NCBI GenBank assembly: GCA_013407085.1
Contig: JACCGJ010001363.1
Location: 114,523 to 178,522 of the forward strand
DNA length: 64,000 nt
Direction of reading: 5' to 3'
Source: Atriophallophorus winterbourni
Lineage: Eukaryota > Platyhelminthes > Trematoda > Plagiorchiida > Microphallidae
Each line of letters opens with the position of its first letter. Positions within the stretch are counted from its first letter, which is position 1. The notes under the pieces are model-generated. The model saw nothing but the letters and a program-made list of their open reading frames with translations. It searched no databases and was not told where the DNA came from. Shown piece after piece: positions 12,805 to 24,728 of the stretch. A program made the translations under genes and the position numbers.

Positions 12805-13110
12805 ATGTAAAGGGGACAACAATTCTCATTTGCATGCATTTACATCAAACAGACTTCTCACAATCGGTTTCGTGCTTTTTGCACTCATCTGCAGGCCTTG
12901 AAATAGTGGAAAATTGCATAGAAAGCTTTAATTTGTATGCCACTATTGGGTAAAGTTGGCACAAACAACAATTTTATTCTCATGGGTCCAAACACACATT
13001 TTCGGTGAAAAACAAACGGCATTGAACATGAAATCCACATTTGTATGCATTTCAATCGCGTACACTCATCTCGTTTGGATAGAACGACCAGGATCAGCAT
13101 CAATTAAAAC
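12805..13110 (-). repeat. PLE-type pLTR remnant, partly tandem, decayed hammerhead
   Basis: The minus strand carries the dispersed pLTR sequence: (ATGC)ATGCAAATGA block, hammerhead region, GCCACTATTGGG block and TGGACCCATG block. A second unit begins near 13035, so the units are tandem at about 215 bp. The hammerhead region (12860-12895) keeps stem II GTGC/GCAC and GAAA, but the CUGAUGA box reads CAGATGA. Confidence 0.65.
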
Positions 13111-13159
13111 AGTCGAGAAACTTTAAACTAAGTTTTAAATGGTAGAACGCTGGCACGAT

Positions 13160-13375
13160 CAACCTTTCCAATTACGTGTGTACACACGCATGCCGTTCGG
13201 GTAAAACCCACGGAAACTGCATTAAACCAGTCGTGAACTGTGGTTGCTGGAAATGCATGCAAATAAGGATTGGTTCGATGGCATGTGTTTTACCCCATCT
13301 GCATTTGTGTGGGCACATGTGATTGAATAGGCTGGTCTTGCCAGCCTTACCCAACATTAGCATACGAGTTGAAAC
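13160..13375 (+). repeat. PLE-type pLTR remnant, plus orientation
   Basis: Matches the same pLTR family in the opposite orientation to the copy at 12.8-13.1 kb. It contains CCAGTCGTG (post-cleavage side), GGAAATGCATGCAAAT, TTGTGTGGGCACATGTGATT and AGCCTTACCCAACA. Together the two copies form an inverted pair. The hammerhead core itself is not preserved here. Confidence 0.6.
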
Positions 13376-14514
13376 TTTGTTTACTGATAATGGGAATGCT
13401 TGAAAAAATGGGCAAACTGTTTCAGTTAATCAATTATGTTTCTTCGCTTCATTTGTACGACAATTAAACCGCAGAGATCACATCAGTTAAACTGTCCGGA
13501 AACTGATCAATGATTTGATTTATGCTTTATATGCTCTACATAAAATGTTTGTATTGTATTATGATTTTGATAGATATGATAGGATAGATAGGAAGCAACA
13601 CAGACCGTTATATTTGATCGGTGGTTGAATACGAAATGTGCGGGACCTTCAAATCGGCCGTGTATAAAATTAATTTCTCCGCACGTTTTTAAGCTTTTTT
13701 TCGTTAAAATTTAACGCTATCTGTGGGCCAAATGCATCATTTTACGTATCAACTGAGGTCAATTTTGGACGCGCAATTTTGAATGAATTACGAGATACTG
13801 GGTATTGTTGTGAACCTTCTATCCCGAAACATTTGTTGACAGCATTTGCCAATAAACTGGATCAAATGTGAAAATTATTAATCAAGCCGGATAACAAACA
13901 TCGTTCAGTCGTAGAGTTGTAACTTGGGGACCTGTTCGTCAATTTTTTTTACATTTTGGTGAGATTTTTTTATACGAATGAATGCAATTTCCTCTTCTTC
14001 TTTTAGTAGACCATTTGCTTATCTGTTTTCATTCTAAACATATAAGACGCAGATCTGAATACATCATCGCTAAAGAGTTGTAACCTTATTCGTTTACCCG
14101 AATTGCTTCAATATTATTTAAAACAGCCATCGAACGTCATTGAGTAAACCGGAGCATTACAAACTTACTTTATTTGTTTACAGTTCTGAGACGAATGGTT
14201 TTGCGTTACACATAAAATTTTCTGCGCACAAAAATCGATGCAGAATACTTCAAATTATTGTTGACCTACTTCAGTAGATACCAACCAGAGTTATAACTCA
14301 CAAACCCATAATTATATTTATAATGGCAAACGTTTCATGTGACTATTTGGATCAAACAAGCGCTCGCTTGTCGTTCTTATAGATATGTGGTCGATTAGCA
14401 ACACAAGGATTTATCCATGTTAACTAGGAGAAAACAACACTAGATTTTCCCTGGGGAATTTCAAATTTGATCTATAGATACGAAGTAAATCAATCGTGTG
14501 TTAGTTCTTCCCTT
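13376..14514. other. No gene seen
   Basis: Includes a short GATA-rich patch near 13568-13590. Nothing else recognised. Confidence 0.4.
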
Positions 14515-14645
14515 ACTCGTGGGGTGATAATGAGTTGTTGCACTCAGGTAGGGACAGTAAAATACGCATGCGCTTGAAACAGTGGAGGAATGGTCCTTGT
14601 AGCGCGTGGGACACATGTATTGAAAAGGTTGGTCGTACGTTTAAA
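14515..14645 (-). repeat. Degenerate pLTR fragment
   Basis: Shares GCATGCGCTTGAAACAGTGG, TAGGGACAGTAAAAT and GACACATGTATTGAA with the pLTR at 20.3-20.5 kb. The hammerhead core is too decayed to score. Confidence 0.5.
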
Positions 14646-15111
14646 ATAAGATTGTATTCCGTTATGTAGACATCAGACAGCTAAAGCAATCGACGCTGTC
14701 GCGATCGCAAGAGCACATTATAATATCGACGATACTAAACTGTGTATCTTTGTTATGGTTGGTGAAAGATCGAAAAATATTGAAAATAACAGATATAATA
14801 AATTTTCTTTCAAATGCAATTACATTGGTACATCAATCTATTCTTATGCAGATGAGTTTATTATAATCTTCATACATAAATTCAAAAGAAAGTGTTTGCA
14901 CTAATTCACAAAGAGCAGAACAATAATTTCCCGAGCATGCGTTGTGAAAAATTCCGTTCTCTGATGACTTATTTCACTTGTACATCGAGCTTTGTTTTCC
15001 CACACGGACAGTTACTTTATTCACATGAACAGGAACACTTGTCTGTGACTAAGAACTCATGTGGATGCCATTCACAATGATAGCCGTTCGCGGTGAGGCT
15101 GAGTCTTCTTA
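14646..15111. other. No gene seen
   Basis: Intergenic or 3' UTR of the adjacent minus-strand candidate exon. Confidence 0.35.
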
Positions 15112-15274
15112 TTAGTCTTCGAGCTCGTTTGCTTCGCCGTTCTTCGCGAGTAAATCTTCGGCGGACTGAACTCGCGAAACCGTCACGCCTTGAACGTCTT
15201 GTGTGTGGGGTGAGTTGGTCTCGTAGCCAACGCTTCTGATAATGTCTTCCCTGATTTGAATCATCCGAACAAGC
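15112..15274 (-). CDS. Candidate terminal exon, unknown protein
   Basis: The minus strand shows an acceptor (atctttgcatag), then an open frame of 54 codons with a TAA stop. The peptide includes LVRMIQIREDIIRSVGYET, then VTVSRVQSAEDLLAKNGE and the acidic end ANELED. The stretch is clearly more GC-rich than its surroundings, as expected of a coding exon in such a genome. The frame is phase 1 at the acceptor. I do not recognise the family; the acidic tail suggests a cytoplasmic C-terminus. Upstream exons were not found. Confidence 0.5.
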
Positions 15275-16179
15275 CTATGCAAAGATCGAAGTGAAATATG
15301 AAGATATCAATTAATGGGAAATGATTCCTAGGCGTAATTCAAACACAAAAGATAAAAGAATGATTTTACTAAGTAGTGTGCAATTCCTTTTGAAGTCAGT
15401 GTCAAAAATTTTATACGCAAAATACACCAAGCTGAAAATTGTGTATACCCGAATCAGTACCATTATTAACTCGCTTATTAAAAACAGTTTATTCTAATGT
15501 TTATTTGATAACAATTCCATTTCCACATTACGGAACACAGCTGAAGGGTGACACCACAAGGTTTTTAGAATTACGGCAGGCAAAGCAAATACCTGTATAC
15601 AACAGTGAAAAATCGAGGTTATTTATTTTGAACCAGTCAGCTGTGCTGTGGATATATTTCATGAGGATGTGTAAACACGTGTCCATAACTTTTTAAAGAA
15701 AGTTTTAAGTTTTTCGAAAACAAATTAACTATTGCCAAATATCGCAGGCAAAAGATATTAAAAACTATGTCGAGTTCGCTGATTTGTTGTGCTTGCGCGA
15801 AGTCAAACTAATTTGTTGAACTTTTGTGGAAAAATCTGTATTACAATAATTCATTTTGAGTTTAGCTATCCAAACTTAATCTGCTTCTCCATTATTTTAC
15901 ATGGCGAACTCACGCTTAATTTGGAATTCCATCCATAAATTTTATTTTGAAATGAACAGAATAAATTTGGCATTATACCTTCGGTCATTTCAAATAATGT
16001 TGACGTGTTCCACACATTTATATATTCGTTTAATGCACATGACGTAATTGATTAGTGATTCCATACGATATAGCTATTACATGATTTGCTACTACCAATT
16101 GAAGATGCAAGGTTAGTAAAATGGATTAATTATTCCTATTTATCATTAAGTAAATCGAACATATTTCGACAATTACCAG
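15275..16179. other. No gene seen
   Basis: AT-rich; possibly intron of the 15.1 kb candidate gene. Confidence 0.35.
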
Positions 16180-17258
16180 CCCGTTAATTTATTATCCATA
16201 ATTTGTGAACTACTTGCCAACTTATGGATGAAATCAAGAATCGTTTGAAAACAATCGGCTACTATTCAGATAAATGCACAGTTGTAGAAGGTATTATTGT
16301 TTCTTAACTAATCTAGCAGGAAGATTGGACTCAATAGTTGGACAAAATGCATAAAAATTAATGCCAACTACCTGAATATTTCCAAAGAGTTCAAACGTAT
16401 CAACCACAGCGTACTATTCCGTCTATAAAATTTGAAAAGACTCGGTATCCACGGGAGAATGTTGGCCTTGTTAAGTCAACAACTTAAAGACCGCAATATT
16501 TAGATATGTGTTGGTGGTGCAGTATCAAGGGCTCAGTCCTTGGTTTCAGCAATTTCATAGTCTTTGCCAATAAGATGTCGAAAAATGTTTGCCGTAACAT
16601 ATTGCAAATCGCGGACGACATAAACATTTGAAAATGCATACGCATCTCAGAGGACTGATTTTTATATCGCAACAATATGGCCAAAGCCATCCAACATATC
16701 GAAGCTTGTGATTAATGAATAGAATGCCTTTCAAGTTTCTGAATATGGGTAATCACGTAGAGTTCATATATCATATAGGACCACATGTCCTATAAAAAGT
16801 TTGGACTCAATAGTTTCCAAATGGAATTAATGCTCCTACCTGAATATTTCCAAAGAGTTCAAACTGTCAACCACAGGTACTAATCCGTCTATAAAATTTG
16901 AAAATACTCGGTATCCACGGAGAATGTTCTTTGTTAAATCAACACTTAAAGACCGCAATATTTAGATATGTGTTGGAGGTGCAGTATCAGGGCTCAGTCC
17001 TTGGTTTCAGCAAATTCATAGTCTTTGCCAATAAGATGTCGAAAAATGTTTGCCGTAACATATTGCAAATCGCGGACGACGTAAACATTTGAAAATGCAT
17101 ACGCATCTCAGAGGACTGATTTTTTTTATCGCAACAATATGGCCAAAGCTATCCAACATATCAAAGCTTGTGATTAATGCATAGAATGCCTTTCAAGTTT
17201 CTGAATATGGGTATTCACGTAGAGTTCATATATCATATAGGACCACATGTCCTCACGA
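16180..17258 (+). pseudogene. CR1-type RT remnant with internal tandem duplication
   Basis: Begins with RPVNLLSIICELL (RT fingers). It continues with a decayed palm A (YLNISKEFKRINHSVLF), then IVFANKMSKNV and LQIADDINI (catalytic ADD kept). The segment 16325-16800 is repeated as 16801-17252, a period of 476 bp. Both copies keep the same stops and most of the same substitutions, so the duplication happened after the element was already dead. Confidence 0.75.
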
Positions 17259-17366
17259 TGTCCAACGAAGAAAATTATTTGAGTAACTTGATAGATACAC
17301 ACTCAAATAGCTCGCTTCACAAAAACCATTTCACTTATAAAACCACCTGTATTTAGTCTACATGGC

Positions 17367-17374
<8 letters not shown>

Positions 17375-17406
<32 letters not shown>
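17375..17406. repeat. (TA)n microsatellite
   Basis: TA run of about 32 bp, about 30 bp from the 3' end of a minus-strand CR1 family A fragment. Confidence 0.95.
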
Positions 17407-17408
<2 letters not shown>

Positions 17409-17409
17409 T

Positions 17410-17660
17410 TATTTGTTTTTTCTGTACTGATGAAGAACAAAGAAATTCAAAATAATTCGAGGTAATTCAAATTTCAACGATCCAATAGCAAATACTTTAC
17501 AATAACCGTAGATTAAAAATATAGCGAATGCATAAAATAACCAATATGTCTTGTCAATATGGAAAGTTAGCTTATGTATTGGGGTGCGTGAATAGATTTG
17601 TCGACGTATACTTGTCAAGTTCAGCCTTGAACATGTTTAGGCTTGATGCCCAGGTGTAAT
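17410..17660 (-). pseudogene. CR1 family A 3' end
   Basis: The minus strand encodes SLNMFKAELDKYTSTN, then carries the family A 3' UTR and ends in TTTGAATTACC/TTTGAATT tail repeats, like the 49.4 kb copy. Only the last 250 bp of the element is present. Confidence 0.75.
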
Positions 17661-19769
17661 GCTGTTATTTTTCGACCGGCTGAATTTTGTTATAATTTCA
17701 AAAACTTAATTCTACTTATGCTGCTTCTATAACCACATCAAATTAGCACTTATTCGGGAAATGTTTTGTTATAAAGAGTCTCAATTTTACATAGCTAATT
17801 GACAGAATTAAACTGAACCTGAATGCCAAAAGTATATACGTTACGTTCAATCAAATTTCCTAAAGAGCAATACAAATTTTAAATAATTCAGCTTATTTTC
17901 GTACATATGTGGAATATGAATAGCACTTTGTTTGTTCTAGTCATGCCGCGCACTTGTGTTTAGCATATGGCCAACCTAAAATTTGGCAATCAATGTAAGC
18001 GGCACAGACTGTTAAACGCTGTCGTGATTTCAGGAAGAACAACTAGAAGGGTGATTGCAGTGTCAATTGTCCATCGATGGGGTTCTAATGAATTCTGATT
18101 TTTCTCAACCAATGTTTTCAGTAAGATCCCTTTTATGTAAGTAGACCATACCTGCATAAACATTGAGTGTAAGCGCTTTTCCCGTGTACATTCAAATATA
18201 TTTCAACGACTGAGTAATACTGATGTCATAAGAACAAGATATTGGAAAATGTTTGCATCAGAAAACCATATTTATCAAAAGAAAGTTTGTACTGCTTACG
18301 GTGGAGCAGTTTTCATCAACTTTTCGCCCCTGACACAATAGTTTTGTCCGAGCAGTACGAACACAGTACGAACGGGGATCAGGTTTAAATTACATTTACA
18401 TTATTAGTCCTGAGTCGACTAAAACATGCACACACCTTGCTAGTTAAGAGAGACAGGCGAGATGTCAAGGTCAAACAAACACGGGATGGCATAAGATGTC
18501 GGTGACTGTACCAATTTAAGCTGAGGTCGCCTGGTTATCGTGACATGTACAGCGCGTACGGTGATATATGTAGCAGTTTCCTATTTAAGATTAGTAATTT
18601 ATACGTCATTTAAACACGGTCCCTGTTCCGTTATGGCATGCTTCTCATGAAGCGTCCGTTTCAGAAGCGAAACGCTAACAAATACCGCTTTAACTGATTT
18701 ATTACATACTTTTTATGAGAGTAGAACCGTTTTATGGAACCAATTAAAATAATAATAAGCGTAACGCTAAAAATATTATTTACGGTTAAATGTGGTTTCG
18801 AGAGAACTCTACGGAGAAAAAGTTTGTTAATTTAATGTGATATCATATAAATTGAATCAATTTCAAACGCCGAACATGAATTACTATGCATTTATTTGAG
18901 CTTTACTAAAACATAGGTAGGAAATGTAAACAGGTGTCTCATTTAAACCTAAACAATTGTCCTGACTGGACATGAATAATAGTTTAATCGAACCAAGTTA
19001 GATAATTTTTCAAATTAGAGACAAATTTAAAAGCAATATTCCTGTAATATTTGTTTACTTTCGGGAGCTATTTGTTTGGAGGACAACCTATTGTTAGTAC
19101 GAACTTTCACTGTAAAAATAACCACCTTTCATTTGATGATATGAAGTTTTTGACATGCCCAATATTGTGAATTGAACCAATATATAGATAATTGTAAATA
19201 ACAAATGAAAAATATTAAAAGTTTTAAAATATTCCACGTAATTGCATTCTGATAATGAAATTTGAATGCAATCAGTTAGACTAGAATATTCATACAAATT
19301 ACTACGAAATTAGTGCACTCGCGATTGAAAATATGAAACCCGAGAAGTGGTTGCGTTGTGCTGATTACATATTTGTAAAATTAAAACTTGTTAAGCTATA
19401 AAGGAATAATAATTACGAGAACAAATTAGATCCACGGAATCTAGTTACACAAAAGTGGAATCCAACACAGGTTCCCGTGCCATTCTAACTGCTTGGCACA
19501 AGAATGAATGGTAAAATAATACATTCAGTAAACCACAAATGAATAGTAGGGATGACTTCATCAGTTACTCTTCATTTCACCTGAAACGACTCTTCAGAAC
19601 ATTAGTCTCGGCCATTTTACATGGAATCAAGCAATTACGTAGTAACTATTGAATAAGAAAATGTGGTCACCAACACTTCATTCAGTGACTAATAGACCAT
19701 AGATATACTACGAGTATCGTATTGAGACAATTAAACCATGTAAAATATCCTATACAAAAGCACAGAACA
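17661..19769. other. No gene seen
   Basis: About 2.1 kb without a supported feature. Confidence 0.4.
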
Positions 19770-20275
19770 AACGGTGACCTGCCGTATGCATCCATAGCTC
19801 AAATGGGTTTCTGTAGCGATAAGTATTATATTAAAAAGGGGCAGAACAACGGGTTACATATAAGAACGGTAGAACTCTTCGCTTGACCTTGGTACGCTAC
19901 AAGGATAAGTTACCTTCAGATAGTTCTACCACTTGTGTTTATAGGATCAATGCAAGAATTGTTATAGTGTGTACTTCGGGCAGACAGGGAACTTCATACT
20001 AGGATTGAAAATCATGAAAATCGCATAGAGAGTCGTCCGAAAAATGAGATGGATTCTGCTTTAGGTGAACGTATGCTGTACAGAGGATGAAGTATAGACC
20101 TTGAAAACGTAGATGTACTGCCTAACATAAAGTCTTTTATGGAACACATGCATGCATATACATTGTAAAACACGAAAGCTAGTAGACATGCGGTCAACAT
20201 GGCAGATGTGGCAATGATTTCCTCGGTATGGTTCTTGGTTCTGCAACGGACGCTCATTAATTAAAGTGAAAGTTA
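19770..20275 (+). pseudogene. Penelope-like element, GIY-YIG endonuclease remnant
   Basis: Conceptual pieces across frameshifts are RTLRLTLVRYKDKLPSDSS, TTCVYRIN, YFGQTGNF (the second half of GIY-YIG), ELHTRIENHENRIESRPK, DSALGERMLY and SIDLENVDVLPNIKSF. This is the order of the PLE connector and GIY-YIG domain (Gx..YxGQTG, then R..EH, then a downstream helix). Several stops make it non-functional. It is followed directly by a pLTR in the opposite orientation. Confidence 0.75.
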
Positions 20276-20287
20276 CGTTTAAGTCCA

Positions 20288-20505
20288 AAAAGATCATTTG
20301 CATGCATTTTCATCACATACACCCCACGACCGGTTTCGTGCTGTTTGCACGCATCAGATAGGGACATTGGTATCAGGGTCCGCATGCGTTTGAAACAGTG
20401 GAAGAACGGTAAACCATTTGCACTTGTATGCCACTGTTGGATAAGGTTGTTACGACTAACTTCTTTAATCACATGTGCCCAAATACATGTAGATACTGTT
20501 TTAAC
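20288..20505 (-). repeat. PLE pLTR with near-intact hammerhead
   Basis: Minus-strand pLTR: GACACATGTGATT-type block, CCTTATCCAACAGTGGCATAC, GTTTCAAACGCATGCGG, the hammerhead, then ATGCATGCAAATGA. It lies downstream of the plus-strand GIY-YIG remnant, so it reads opposite to the ORF. Confidence 0.75.
20315..20368 (-). ncRNA. Hammerhead ribozyme, one core base changed
   Basis: On the minus strand the order is stem I strand GTCCCTAT, CTGATGC (consensus CUGANGA, so A9 is C), stem II GTGC-AAACA-GCAC, GAAA, CCGGTC, cleavage after GUC, then GTGGGG. Stem I pairs UCCCUAU-type bases with GUGGGG including G-U pairs. The very short ACCGGT stem III is self-complementary. The A9 change should cripple cleavage. 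Confidence 0.7.
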
Positions 20506-22479
20506 CCATGATCATGAAAAATAAGCACATTGGCATGAATATTTGTGTGAAATATATTATTTAATGCTATTTAACTGCAGTCTCATTTGTCATGCCCGTT
20601 TTATAGCGCACATGTGAGCTGCAGTGTCAACTGAACTTGACCCAGTTCACAGTACGCTGGGTTATTAGGCCAACTGAACCCATTTCCATTACCGGTCTTA
20701 CTCATTTGACAGGCTAGTGTTTATTCCCAATCTTCCCCCACTAGGGTGCTAAGGATAGCAGGAATGCAATCCGCTGCTAGCCACCGGTTCTCAATCCATT
20801 AGGCGTTGACTGAAATACCAGTCCGCCTAGCGACCTGCAAAACTTACAGACGAAAGCGAAAAATCGCTTAGCAGTTGTGCAGTTGTTTTGCTACATTTAC
20901 TGTCAATGTAGCAGAAAGGCAATGAAATCGGTGACGAATTTTCGGTTGCACATGAGAACATGCCTCGTGTGGTAGGTTTGCTGAAATCTTAGACGCTTCA
21001 CAAATCACGACATTTCTGATGAGGTGCAGTGAACAGTGTGAACTTGCTGACTGTCATGTTGGGTGCATTCAGCCGAATATATCTACATGAAAACCGTGGG
21101 ATTGCAGTATCCAAGCGTTTGTTTACGAGGTTGAATTTGCTAGAGTATGCTATTTATAATTGAGATCATATATGTTTCTTTCGTCATGTCGAGCATAGTT
21201 AATGGTATAATGTTTATGGTATAAGTTTCATGGTTCGTTTACATTTTATGTAGATTTTATTCCATACGGTTTAAAAGATAACAGACCATTTTCTAACAAA
21301 ATTCTGTTCATTAAGCAACTTCCGGATATTAATATATTACGTATTAACCAATAAATAGATTAAATATATTTCATGCTATCTCACCGAAAAGAATTTTAGG
21401 TCACAAATAATTAACTAATATTACTTTTAATAAGATTGCTCAATAATTTGAATAAAGTGAGAAGGACTGCCATAATCGGATTTCACTTTGTGATAATGCG
21501 CGATAAAAGTTGGAATTAATGACAAATTATGAATGATAAAGGATATCAGAACCAACATGTTGAGGTGCTCACATCCCGATCCCTTGCACATCAGTTCCGA
21601 TTTCTGGTTTTAGAACCAAATTTAATGGTCTCAATATCAGTTTAACCGAAGCCTTTGAACATTGGACCAATTATATAGGTTTTATTTGCAGGTAAATGCA
21701 TGCATTATCTATCACTTCTAAAATGGAATTTTAAGACGGTATTTCTCTGATTTTATAGTTCCGTGATTGTACCTCATTGCACAAAGTGCACGATTATTTA
21801 GCACTTATAATAACTTCCTAAAAACTATATCATTGAAGTCTAAGATTAATCGCTGAATCTAAGGTAGAACAAAGGATTGTCCGTATACACTTTTTAAAAT
21901 GTTGATTAGGTCATAGATTTTGATCCGTTGAGAAATATTGAAAAGGAAAATAATCTATTAATGTATTGATTTGATTTTGTACAAAAACGAGGAGAAAAGT
22001 ATTGCTTATAAATTTTCTTAATATCAGATATGAGATATTCAACAAACAAATCTGTATGTGCTACGCATAGAAATACCGCTTGGAAAATATGCATATCATA
22101 CCAAATTCTGTTGTGATCACTATGCAAAGTTTGTATTGCGGCAATCAATCAACGGCATTCATTTTGCTATTTACACAACTCCTTCCTCAGACCAAAGAAG
22201 CTAGCTGGATTATCAACTGTTTAACTAATTCCGATCTAATGTATTAGGAAACACACTGATGTTGAACAGGCGACCTCGTCTTATAAAGATAGCTGGAGTC
22301 AGACGTAACTTCGACGTAACAGAACTCAGAATAGATAATATCTTATGGCAGAAAAAGCCTTAAGCTAAACAAATACCTCAGGATGATGAAGAATAAAGAG
22401 TAAAAATTCAAAATCTTCCAACAACTCATACGGACTGCATGGAAATGCATGCGATCATCACCTACAATAGACTTAACGT
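20506..22479. other. No gene seen apart from a pLTR scrap
   Basis: No coding feature supported. A short block at 21566-21640 (GTGCTCACATCCCGATCCCTT, then CAGTTCCGATTTCTGG) resembles the minus-strand pLTR at 37925 and is a likely decayed copy. Confidence 0.35.
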
Positions 22480-23030
22480 GATTCCGAATCATATGAATGG
22501 CTGCTTGACTGACTGATTGTACAAATTTAAGTGTTCAACAAATCGTTAACGTTGTTTAAGTATGCTTAAAATAGGCCACTTCTTGGTAAGCGAGTATTCG
22601 TATAGATCTAAAGAAGGATTCGCTATGAGTACGTCTATATCGCTAGTAGTAGAAAATATGTATTTGTAGTAACTTGAAACAAAAGAACTCAGTGTGGATG
22701 ACCAAACGTCTGGTGTTGTTACGTGGATGACACATTTGTCATCATAAAACGTGTCAGAATAGAGGGATTTTATATGCAGTTGAACGACTTAGACTTTCAA
22801 ATTAAAGTTACTAAAGAACATAAATTCAGCACACTGACAGTGTTTTTCCTCAACTGCTTATCGCGAAAGAATAACAGTAAAACCAAAACTTCAGGCTACA
22901 ATAAACTAGCTGACACTGATACAGTCCTGAAATACACCTCGATGGATCCCAGGCAAGCATTCATATCCAACGACTAGTGCTTGTTTCGTAAAATCGAGCA
23001 ACTATGCAGTGATGTTTTAGAAAGTAAACA
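22480..23030 (+). pseudogene. Penelope-like element, RT palm remnant
   Basis: Pieces are LSMLKIGHFLVSEYSYRSKE, FAMSTSISLVVENMYL (PLE motif where others have GxxMGSPVSPV), CYVDDTFVIIKR (catalytic YVDD kept), LNDLDFQIKVTKEHKFS and KTSGYNKLADTDTVLKYTS. An 84-codon open frame (22723-22977) covers the YVDD block; other parts are broken by stops. The domain order and the YVDDTFVI string are diagnostic of PLE reverse transcriptases. Confidence 0.8.
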
Positions 23031-23149
23031 TGCTGATCAGAAGCCAGTCTACAACTCACAGATTACGGCTATCCTGAGATTTTTGTAAAATACAAATTTA
23101 ACCGATTAAAATAACAATCACCAAATAAAGAGAAAAATTTGTGAACTAC

Positions 23150-23565
23150 GGTATGCATACCATATGTAAGAGGGTTATCTGAAGCGGTGTTAATACGGGT
23201 GATATATAAAAAGGGTAGAGCTCTTAGTTTGACCTAAATGTACTCCAAGGACAAGTTTATAAAGTGATTATAATATAAAATCAAATGTAAAATTTGCTCC
23301 GGTGTTCTTCGGACAGATTGCCAATGAAATTCATATTAGAATTGAAGAGCATAAGAAAACGTCCACTAGATGAGAGGGTGTTCCAGACATTAATCAAGGA
23401 CTGTGTATTATCTGAGCATGTGTTGCACACTAGTAGCAGAGTCAACTTTTTCGGTGTGTAGGTGTACGGCTGTAGCAAGATACCATCTATTAAACACTGA
23501 CACGCGGATGCAGTTGAAATCACTAAAGCTGAAGAGCATGCTGTTTACAAAATTGACGCTATAAT
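23150..23565 (+). pseudogene. Penelope-like element, GIY-YIG endonuclease remnant
   Basis: Follows the RT remnant in the expected order. CIPYVRGLSEAVLIRVIYKK is the conserved linker. Next come VFFGQIANEIHIRIEEHKKT (from YxGQTGN..R.EEHK) and SEHVLHTSSRVNF (from the EH...GH block). Stops and frameshifts occur. Together with 22480-23030 it forms one decayed PLE about 1.1 kb long. Confidence 0.75.
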
Positions 23566-23732
23566 ATGACACTGCACTGCGATGGACAAAAAATATTTAA
23601 GCTTAAAATTATGCACCGTTTTTCATTAATTATTTAACCTAGTAAGCTTTATACATATTTGTCACACTTTTAGCCCTGCACATATGAACCACCGTGCCAA
23701 TTTTGACTTTGACTGAAGTTGGGCTTTCCTGG

Positions 23733-23990
23733 TTAAATAGGCAGATTGATCTTGCCCTTATCTACACGAGTTGACACCACTGAGATTTCAATAGGCTGTT
23801 TAGTGATACGACCAATTAATCGTGTTAGTCCTGGTGCTATGTAATTATTGAATTGGTATGTAAGTGTGGAGGCTGTGAGCAACAATATATTGTGTTCGTT
23901 GCTAATTGATTTGAGCGCTTGATCAAGTATCACTTGGTGATTCTGTATTTGTGAACATCGTAATTCGTTGTGACTTGAAAATTTAACTTT
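23733..23990 (-). repeat. QNHQV-type repeat module with open frame
   Basis: Minus frame QNHQVILDQALKSISNEHN followed by APGLTRLIGRITKQPIEIS, ending at a TAA. It is homologous to the module at 5250-5515. It lies shortly downstream of the PLE endonuclease remnant, consistent with a PLE-associated repeat. Function unknown. Confidence 0.45.
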
Positions 23991-24392
23991 ATTTGTTGCT
24001 TAATAACATTCCACCGTACCGACTAACACCCTCAGCCTGACAAACAATCCTTGTCAAAATTGAAACATTATCCAGATATAGATCTAAACGATTGTTTTTA
24101 AATTTCTTTTCAGAAAATGACTACTCGATCAGTCCCATGCAACATTCAGCAAAGACATTTGCCTGTATTCTGCATATGCCTTAGGGTATTTAGGTATTTG
24201 CTGGTACAGCCGACTTAAACGAATTCATTCTCTTACACACTAAAGAAGTACAGCGCATCATGATGTGTGTGTCTATGCATTCAACTATTATGTACTGTAC
24301 TTTTCCTATCATTGGTAATCCAAACTGCCTTGGCATTGAAGCACTTTATTTAAGCATGAAGGTCATGCTAAAGTACTCTTAAATCCAGTCCA
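23991..24392. other. No gene seen
   Basis: No supported feature. Confidence 0.35.
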
Positions 24393-24402
24393 TTATTCGG
24401 CT

Positions 24403-24575
24403 TTATACGAATATATTTTCGACACAGTCCACAGCATTGACCTTGAAACGTTGTAGTTTAAGCGCTGCATAAAACAGTATGAATTGCCACGCTGGCGTGA
24501 CGTTGGACAACGCGGGCACACGTACAATCTGGCAGTCGATGCTGCGTAGGGATAAATGTTGATGCGCATGACCTC
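24403..24575 (-). CDS. Weak candidate terminal exon, unknown
   Basis: The minus strand has a possible acceptor (tgtatacaaactag) followed by GHAHQHLSLRSIDCQIVRVP and TPAWQFILFYAALKLQRF, ending at TAA after FVENIFV-like residues (VENIFV). Another frame of 111 codons overlaps (24393-24728), so the correct frame is uncertain. No family recognised. Confidence 0.2.
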
Positions 24576-24728
24576 TAGTTTGTATACAGTAATAGCATGT
24601 ATGTGACAAGAGTAAATGACCTCGACTACACTTGCAACAACTAAAACATAATAGGACATGAACCCAAGCTCCATATCAGCATGCAATCTCGTCATACAAT
24701 CATATAATGGGTATTGTTTGCAGGCCAT

